Below, piece by piece: positions 57,633 through 64,000 of a stretch of DNA of 64,000 nt. Numbering within the stretch: position 1 is the first letter of the stretch; every line of letters begins with the position of its first letter. Under the pieces are notes generated by a model that saw only the letters and a program-made list of their open reading frames with translations, was not told the DNA's origin and ran no database searches. Source of the DNA: Tupaia tana (Eukaryota; Chordata; Mammalia; Scandentia; Tupaiidae). The translations under genes and the position numbers were made by a program. Location: NCBI GenBank assembly GCA_026018925.1, contig JAKSZU010000025.1, positions 21,307,391-21,371,390 on the forward strand. Direction: 5' to 3'.

Positions 57633-57693
57633 TAGTTAACCATACTATATGTCTGAATGCTCTTTTATTTTTAAAGCTATTTTTTTTTTGGTC
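57633..57693 (+). repeat. Second copy of a 58-bp segment from 56,103-56,160
   Basis: TAGTTAACCATACTATATG through TTAAAGCTAT and a T-run plus GGTC is identical to 56,103-56,160 apart from T-run length. It sits exactly between a SINE-C and the 3' half of a SINE-A. Confidence 0.93.
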
Positions 57694-57835
57694 TCCTGAG
57701 AGGAGAATAGAGGAGAAGGGATTGTGGCGTGGCCATACCCCTGGGGGATGATTTCTCACTTTCTCTTTGTCTTTCTGGCAAGCACACGTGCCCTACAGAA
57801 AAACCTCTCAAAATAAATAAATAAATAAAGAAAGG
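57694..57835 (+). mobile_element. SINE-A 3' half
   Basis: Starts abruptly at TCCTGAGAGGAGAATAGAGG in the middle segment and runs to CCTCTCAAAATAAATAAATA. The tRNA head is absent. Confidence 0.88.
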
Positions 57836-58050
57836 ATCTGCACTGATTATTTGAAAATGCTAATAAATAAAATCAAAGGAAACCTAAGAAGACGGACAGA
57901 CATAGTATAGTCATGAGCGAGACAGCCATATGTTTTTGTTTGTTTGCTATTTAAAGATATCAATTCTCTCCTCTTTGATCTTTATGAAATTTAGGGTAAT
58001 TCTCCCAATATGCAGACAGATTCTTTTGTAGACACAGAAAAGTGTATTCT

Positions 58051-58057
58051 ATTTTTT

Positions 58058-58102
<45 letters not shown>

Positions 58103-58345
58103 CCCCATAGAATGTGTGCATTTGCTGGAGACAGACAGACAGACAGACAGTGAGAGTGAAAGTGAGAAATAATTCCCCTGAGAGATGGCCATGCTGCAAT
58201 CCCTTCTTCTCCATTCTCCTTCTGGGATCTTGGGCACACACAAACGTGCACCTGGCATGATTTTCAAGCTCCCAGGTTCGTGATTCCAACTGTGGTCAAC
58301 AATATGGGAGTTCATGCACATAACCACTACACCACCTGCTGGCCC
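58051..58345 (-). mobile_element. SINE-C copy with 40-nt T tract
   Basis: Complement of CACCTGCTGGCCC (head) through CCCCATAGAATGTGTG. The tail is an uninterrupted T-run (about 58,062-58,102), and a (CAGA)n expansion lies at 58,131-58,150. TATTCTA on both sides may be the TSD. Confidence 0.85.
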
Positions 58346-59347
58346 TTATTCTAAAATGTACAGATTCTATAATATGTAAAAGTTTCTTGACAAAGAAGAA
58401 TTAAATGAGAGGAAATGCTCTACCCCTGTCTTATTGCTTACCAAAGCTGACACTAGTAAAGGGAAAAATGGCACATAGATCAATGACACAGAATACAAAG
58501 CTTGGAAAAAGAGGCACAGGAATATGTCCAACTTATTTTTGAATCAGATGCAAAAGCAATTCAAATAAGGAAGGAACAGGATTTTCATCACATGTTGCTG
58601 GAGTACATGAACACTTACAGATAAAAAATTAACACACACTGAAACATTAAACCTTCTGTAAAAATCAACTCAAAATCAATCATGGTCTGAAGTATAAAAT
58701 GCAAAGCTAAAAAACTTTAGGGAAAAACAGGGAGACAATCTTTAGAATCTAGATTTAAGCAAAGAATTATTAGTCTTGGCACCAAAAATATGATCCATAG
58801 AAAAATAAATATGTATGAGTTGGGTCTTTTCAAAATTAAATTTTTCTATGTAAAAGCCCATACAGAGAATGAAAAGACAAGCGACAGAATGAAAAGACGA
58901 AATACAGATGGAGATTAAATATTTCTGAAACATTTACCTATAATAAGAGTATATCCAGAGTATACACAGAATCTTTAAAATTCAACAGTAAATACATCAA
59001 ATAATCCAAACCAAAAGTAGTTGGAAGATGCAAGTGGACAATTTACTAAAGATAATAATGTACAGATATCAAAAAAAGCACATAAAGGATGTTCAAAATC
59101 ATTAGCTATGAAGAAATTGCAAATTAGAGACAATGGAACTATATACTATCAGAATAAAAGAAGGAATTTAAAAAAAAAAAAAAAAAACGTCACCATCAAC
59201 AAAATATATCCAAACTACAGAATCCTGGCAAGGACCTAGAGAAACCAGATCACGTAGAGCTAGCGAGTATGTATGAAAGTACATTCTAGACAATCTGCAA
59301 AAACTCTGAAAAACTGTTGACAGTTTATTGAAGAACAAAAATTAAAA

Positions 59348-59417
59348 TGGAGGAAGGAAGGAGGAAGGAAGGAAGGAAGGAAGGAAGGAAGGAAGGAAGG
59401 AAGGAAGGAAGGAAGGA
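59348..59417. repeat. (GGAA)n microsatellite
   Basis: About 17 GGAA units, nearly perfect, within the old L1. Confidence 0.97.
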
Positions 59418-59591
59418 GCAATTATCATATCCAGGGTCTGCATTCTTGAACATTTATCCAGGCTAAATTAAAATTTACATCTATACAGTTATCTGTACAT
59501 AATTGCTCATGGAATTTGTCTTTATAAATGTCCAAATTAGAAATTAGTCAAGATACCTTTCAAAAGATAAATGATAAAAATGCTGTAGTTC

Positions 59592-59812
59592 AGGGGACAA
59601 CAGGTGGTGTAGTGATGAAGGCTTTGGACTCCCACATGGCCCACAGTGGTTTGAGTTATGGACTTGGGGGCTTGAAAATCATGCTGGCCACATGTGTATG
59701 CATGCCCAAAACCTCAGGAGGAGAATGGTGGTGAAGGGATTGCAGCATGGCCATCACTCCAAAGGTTGATTTCTCACTTTCCCTCTCACTGTCTCTCACT
59801 AGTGAGTGCAAC
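59592..59812 (+). mobile_element. SINE-C copy inside L1
   Basis: CAGGGGACAACAGGTGGTG head, TGCATGCCCAAAACCTCAGG middle, GTTGATTTCTCACTTTCCC end. L1 sequence continues on both sides. Confidence 0.8.
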
Positions 59813-60190
59813 CTAGACCAATACACCATGGAATACTACTCAGAGATAAAAAGAATAAAACGTTCTACATACATCTTGGTTGAGTTTCCAAGGAATTATA
59901 CGAAGGGCTGGGAGAGGCAGATGTGATCATGAAAGGACATAAGGAAGAATCCTGTGACAACAGAACTTTTCAGTATCTTGTCTATCGTGAAAGATGCATG
60001 AACATACACATTTAATAAAGTGGTCTAGGACTAAATGCACACACATGAACATATGAAAAAAAATGAGGAGACAGACTGTCTGGCTGTGGCTTTATATGAA
60101 TGTTTTGTAAAGCATATAAGGTATGTAGGATTATTTTATAGTACTGTGTGAGAATCTAGCATAATCTTAATAAAAATTTCCATGAAAAGT

Positions 60191-60655
60191 AACCAAATGT
60201 TTGTAAGATGACTTCCATGAACACTGTCATTACCATGTTTCTGATAATGAAGACATATGAAGTTATGACTATGGAGAGATATCAGTTGTGAGAAGTAACT
60301 AGATTATTTCTCAGCCTGTGGAAGACTAACTAAAGGAGCTGATTTAATGTGACAGAAGTAGATGTCAATTAAGGAAATGCGCTACCAGGAGATCAAGTGA
60401 GAGCTCTATCTGGGAGGGTTTTCCAGAAGGTCTAGAGAACTGTCTTCTAAACAGTTGGACTAGTTTTTCCTAATGGAAATACTATGAGATACTAATAATG
60501 AAAGATATATTAATATATGTTAAAAATGTTTTCATTGAATGTTCAGATGCTGATTTAATAAAATTTGTATGTTTTGACTCAGTCTCAGCAGTATGAGCAG
60601 GACATGACTACTCAGTAGGCTGAGGCTGCATGGTAACCCAGGTCCTTGCTGGCCC
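60191..60655. other. Unique sequence
   Basis: No recognised feature. Confidence 0.4.
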
Positions 60656-60757
60656 ACCTAAAGGCTGGGTGGGATGGCACACAAAGGTGACTCCAGCCAT
60701 TCCAGAGGCTGAGGGAGAAGAATTGAGACACAGTAAGACCTTGTCTAAAAACACCCC
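60656..60757 (+). mobile_element. 7SL RNA-derived monomer fossil (FAM/FLAM/B1-like)
   Basis: GGCTGGGTGGGATGGCACAC is followed by CTCCAGCCATTCCAGAGG, CTGAGGGAGAAGAATTGAG and GTAAGACCTTGTCTAAAAAC. These are the Alu-domain landmarks of 7SL RNA in order, with an internal shortening between the GAATTGAG and GACACAG parts and an A-rich end. Only one monomer is present; no Alu-type dimer. Confidence 0.6.
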
Positions 60758-60761
60758 TCAT

Positions 60762-61020
60762 GGGACCAGCAGATGGTGTAATGGTTATGTCACTGGATTC
60801 ACACATGGTTGACTGCAGTTTGAGTCCCAGATCCAGTGGTCTGAAACTCACACCAGGTGTGTGTGTGTGTGTGCACGTGTGTGCTTGCCCAAAATCCTGA
60901 GAAGAGAACAGAGGAGAAAGAATTGTGGTATGGCCATTCCCCCTTGGGGTTGATTTCTCACTTTCTGTCTCTCTGTGTCTCTGGTGAGGACAGACATTCT
61001 CTAACAAAAACCTCAAAACC
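60762..61020 (+). mobile_element. SINE-A copy, old
   Basis: GGGACCAGCAGATGGTG head, (GT)n-expanded middle, GGGGTTGATTTCTCAC and CTAACAAAAACCTC end. It inserted directly after the 7SL-like monomer. Confidence 0.88.
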
Positions 61021-62130
61021 TCACATATAGACATAGTACACACATGTACACACACACAGACACAGTTACACACCTTTCTTTAATCCAAAGATTTATAGAG
61101 ACTAAAGTCAATGTGTGTTTGTAAGTCATTAAGAGAGGAGAAAATAGAAACCCTGTAACTTTGAGTGTGTCTGTCACTTGCAGCATCTTTTAAGATTAAT
61201 ATTCTTTGGAATATAATTTTCCAAAGACTGGTTTAAACTAGAGCTGAATAAAATAGTTTCTAAGGTCATTTTTACAATTATGCTTCAATTATCTAAGTGA
61301 TTCTCCTCCATTCTAATTCATGACTATTTCTGGTATGTCTTTTTTGTTTGTTTTATGAAGGCATAGATAAACAGGTTAAAGTTTTCCTCAATAACATCTT
61401 GTGCAAGTGACACTGTAAGTACATTTTGTAGTCAGTTGGCTTTTTTGACATGGTAATATGTAGGTCAACAATTAAATTCAGATATAATTTTATTTTTGAC
61501 ACAATCAAAAATAGGCAAATTCATGATACTTCATGTATGAGGTATTATTTTTCTACTTCTGCATGCTTTCATATTTTATTTAAATTGGATAATTCATATT
61601 AAAATGCCTTTGTGATCTGGAGCAATTCACTAAAACCACGATTCCCTAAAGTCATCTCATTCCAAGCACATTGTTATTTCTTCTCATTTCACTGCAGAGA
61701 TTTGACTTAACATAATGCTGATCTGACTCTATTTTTGACTCTCAATTTTATTTCAGGCATGTGTCAGCTTATTCCTGAAGTGGTTATACATAAGCTCCTC
61801 TCAAACATTCAGTGTCCTATTTTGTGGTCTCTTTTCAAGTAACACTTCCATTGAGAGCAATGGCCCTGACTTAGCTCTTTAGAGTCTCACCAATCAGGTG
61901 GCAGGTTACATCTCTGGTGGAATGAACTATTGAAGCAGATATATTCCCATGTAGAGAGCAAAGCAAAAAGCTCATTAATATTCAAGCCTGCAGCTGATGA
62001 GAGGCTTCTCTTAAGTAAGTAACATTAATCTTATCTTTTCTTCTGAGCATGCTCTGCTAGTGACTTAAGCCAAGTGCCCTCATGTGACTTTCTCCATTTT
62101 AGGACTCAAAAATCGCAATATAGAGACCAT
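61021..62130. other. 1.1-kb low-repeat block
   Basis: No recognised transposon. 61,590-62,050 has balanced composition and AT-core motifs (CATTAATATTCAAG at 61,973). No exon seen. Confidence 0.45.
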
Positions 62131-62158
62131 GTTTTTTTTTTTTTTTTTTTTTTTTTTC
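62131..62158. repeat. Poly(T) tract
   Basis: Uninterrupted T-run, possibly the tail of an unrecognised minus-strand retroposon. Confidence 0.9.
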
Positions 62159-62524
62159 ACTTTGTTTTGTTTTCACCAAAGTCAAGCGTTTCAGATTTTG
62201 CCTTCATGCTAAACATTCAGTTTTAGTTACCATACTTGTACATGCAACCTTATTCATATGGTACAGAACTTAGGGGCAAGCACATAACTCATAAAATGAT
62301 GTTGAAGTTTCTCTTTCTTCCCAAGGAACTAGTAAATTCTTCATTAGTTTTACTGAGAAATAGTCCCAAAATCTCTTATGCTTGGAGTTGTCATCTAAAT
62401 TGTTTTATTAAAAAAATACCAAAGAAAGATTTTATTACTAAGCCACATGGTGTTATGGTTTTATTTCTTCCTTTCTATTAATCCCTCACTCCTTAATACC
62501 TACTTATTGGTTTTCTTTAAAAAA
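62159..62524. other. Unique sequence
   Basis: No recognised feature. Confidence 0.4.
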
Positions 62525-62539
62525 AAAAAAACTAATCAA

Positions 62540-62790
62540 GGGACCAGCAGTTAGTGTAATGGCTATGCTGCTGGACTCCCATGTAGTCGACTGTGGTTCG
62601 CATCCCGGACCCGGTGGCTTAAAACTCACGCCGGGCGCGTGTGCGTGCGTGCCCAAGATCCCGAGAGGAGAATGGAGGAGAAGGGATTGCGGCATGACCA
62701 TCCCCCCGGGGGGGTGATTTCTCGCTTTCTGTCTCTCTGTCTCTCTCTGTCTGTCTGGCGAGCGCACGCGCCCTATAGCAAAAACCTCTC
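62540..62790 (+). mobile_element. SINE-A copy, young, 15-bp TSD
   Basis: Complete with intact CpGs (GCCGGGCGCGTGTGCG, GAGCGCACGCGCCC). Exact duplication AAAAAAACTAATCAA (62,525-62,539; 62,791-62,805). Short tail. Confidence 0.96.
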
Positions 62791-62805
62791 AAAAAAACTA
62801 ATCAA

Positions 62806-63285
62806 TATTACAAAATAAGATTCTAGTTGAATGTTTATTATTGTATCAGGTAACAAGGACTGGGTGAACGATTGCTTAATTCTTATGGTATGCTTGGAGA
62901 AATCTGAGATAATGTAGATTCTTAAAATATGTATAAAAATTAACCTCAGGATCTCCTAGATAACACTTCCAAGACAACGTCATTAGGATTTAAACTGATA
63001 CACAGTGTGAACGCATTATCTTAGTATTGAAGAAACAGGCCACACATCAAGATTATTACCCAACAAACAAACAAAAAACCATTGTATTTTCAAATATGAG
63101 TCCTAAACAGGACGTCACAGCAGCAGATATACTAAATTTCAGGCATCATTTGCCAATGAGCTGCTTTTTTTCACGTGAGTAACTCTGAGTTGATGGGTTC
63201 AGGCCAAGTACTAGTAGGCTATTGTAGAATTCTCCCAAACCATTCTCCAAACCATGAATAATGGTCATTTCTATTGGGTTCTAAT
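62806..63285. other. Unique sequence
   Basis: No recognised feature. Confidence 0.4.
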
Positions 63286-63287
63286 GT

Positions 63288-63432
63288 TTTCAGGACATTT
63301 TTATACTTTGATTCTACTTAGCCCTCATAGCAATCCTATGAGCAAAACAGTGTATGGTTATTATCCCCATTTTACAAATGAAGAAAACATAAATGCTTCA
63401 TCACTGTCATCCACTCAAATCAGAGAGGCAGC
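63288..63432 (+). mobile_element. MIR fragment
   Basis: CATAGCAATCCTATGAGC, TTATTATCCCCATTTTACA and AATGAAGAAAACA are a well-kept MIR core. Confidence 0.8.
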
Positions 63433-64000
63433 CTAACCTCATGCCTCAGTCACAGTTTGCACTTAATATCTATTTTGTTCCTTATTTCCTTCTAGTAACT
63501 ATACATCTAATTTTTTTTTCCTTTTTCCCCATATTATCACTTAAACTGGAAAAGTGTAAGGTTAATGGATTCATCTTGTATTGTTTGAGAATTTTAGGTC
63601 AGGAGAGGTTCTAAGATTGGAAAAAGAAAAGCAACAAACAAACCCTGAAATACCATAATGCATAGAAACAGCTGGTGAAATGGAGAAGTGACCCCCTAGA
63701 CCCTGACTTGATGAGAAAAACCAGAGACTTTGATAGAAACTTGAAAAATAGAGGACTGATGAGGGATGTCAAGCTCTGGAAAGCTCCAGGAAGAATACAG
63801 AGCACTAGGGTGAGAAGCCAACAGAGCAGCGATAAAAAACTAAATTATAAGAATGAGATACTGCCCACTTTCCAAGAGCTCCAAACCCACCCTTTAATGA
63901 CATGTGTCATCTGTGATGTTGTGGCTGATGCTATGCAAATCATGACTCTTCTAGATTTAGAAGAAAGCATAGAAGAGAATGAAAAGGAGCCAAACAAGAG
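63433..64000. other. Unique sequence to window end
   Basis: No recognised feature. Confidence 0.4.

Larger units (their letters stand above)
58440..60190 (+). mobile_element. Old L1 3' half (ORF2 end and 3'UTR) with nested insertions
   Basis: ORF2 landmarks in order: AGATCAATGACACAGAATAC (58,476), AAAATCAACTCAAAATCAAT, ATATCCAGAGTATACACAG, CAAAAATTAAAATGG. Then come a GGAA repeat, ATAATTGCTCATGGAATTTG, a SINE-C (59,592-59,812), ATGGAATACTACTCAGAGAT (59,829) and a 3'UTR to about 60,190. Heavily mutated, no intact frame. Confidence 0.7.

Noticed and set aside
58440-59335. Intact L1 ORF2
   Set aside because: Landmarks are present but the frame is broken throughout; a fossil.

Overview
This is a mammalian nuclear genomic window with no convincing protein-coding exon, tRNA gene, CRISPR array or bacterial feature. 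It is AT-rich, intergenic or deep-intronic DNA made of retrotransposon insertions of different ages laid over older unique sequence. Every long open frame I checked lies in a simple repeat, a SINE, a LINE or an old retrovirus-related relic, so I call no gene.

The dominant component is about 50 copies of tRNA-derived SINEs, for which I use working labels. SINE-A (about 250-290 bp) starts GGGACCAGCAGTTAGCG, carries pol III box A/B-like motifs, has a CpG-rich middle and ends CTATAGCAAAAACCTCTC plus an A-rich tail. SINE-B (about 150-200 bp) has a related tRNA head but lacks the middle and ends CTGGTCAAATTAAAATAAATA. SINE-C and SINE-D are older, diverged relatives of A. SINE-E is a separate old family ending in AAATAAACAAATAAATAA-like tails. 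Many A copies keep 12-18 bp target-site duplications (TSDs), some at TT/AAAA, so they were mobilised by L1 and some are young. There are no Alu dimers, B1/B2, BOV, CAN or lagomorph C-type SINEs. One fossil 7SL-like monomer (about 60.66 kb) would point to Euarchontoglires. A colugo (Dermoptera) is my leading guess for the host, but this is inference from recalled SINE descriptions.

Layout. 0-5 kb: L1 3' end, SINEs, microsatellites and a possible retrocopy inside a SINE. 5-9 kb: mostly unique. 9-17 kb: L2, mixed SINEs, MIR, and a complete solo LTR (15,601-16,033) with a 6-bp TSD. 17-25 kb: L1 3'UTR, an antisense L1 interrupted by an MLT1-like LTR piece, and many SINEs. 25-31.4 kb: SINEs and an L1 with a twin-priming inversion. 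31.4-34.2 kb: low-repeat block. 34.2-36.2 kb: SINE-E, a complex microsatellite and an LTR-like, CpG-bearing region. 36.8-38.4 kb: SINE cluster. 39.5-41 kb: ERV-L-like pol/dUTPase relic next to a truncated EIF3F retropseudogene that is itself split by a SINE-A. 41-47.5 kb: MIR, L2, L1 remnants, a possible DNA transposon with terminal inverted repeats, and low-repeat sequence. 47.5-55 kb: SINEs, L1 3'UTR, and a low-repeat block at 51.6-53.37 kb. 55-64 kb: mosaic SINEs with a copied 58-bp segment, an old L1 carrying a SINE, the 7SL-like fossil, and a young SINE-A at 62.5 kb.

No genes act together here. What the window records is L1-driven amplification of SINEs and host mRNA copies, plus ERV decay. 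The low-repeat blocks at 33.2-34.05, 46.0-46.75, 52.5-53.2 and 61.6-62.05 kb are the best places to look for conserved non-coding regulatory DNA.
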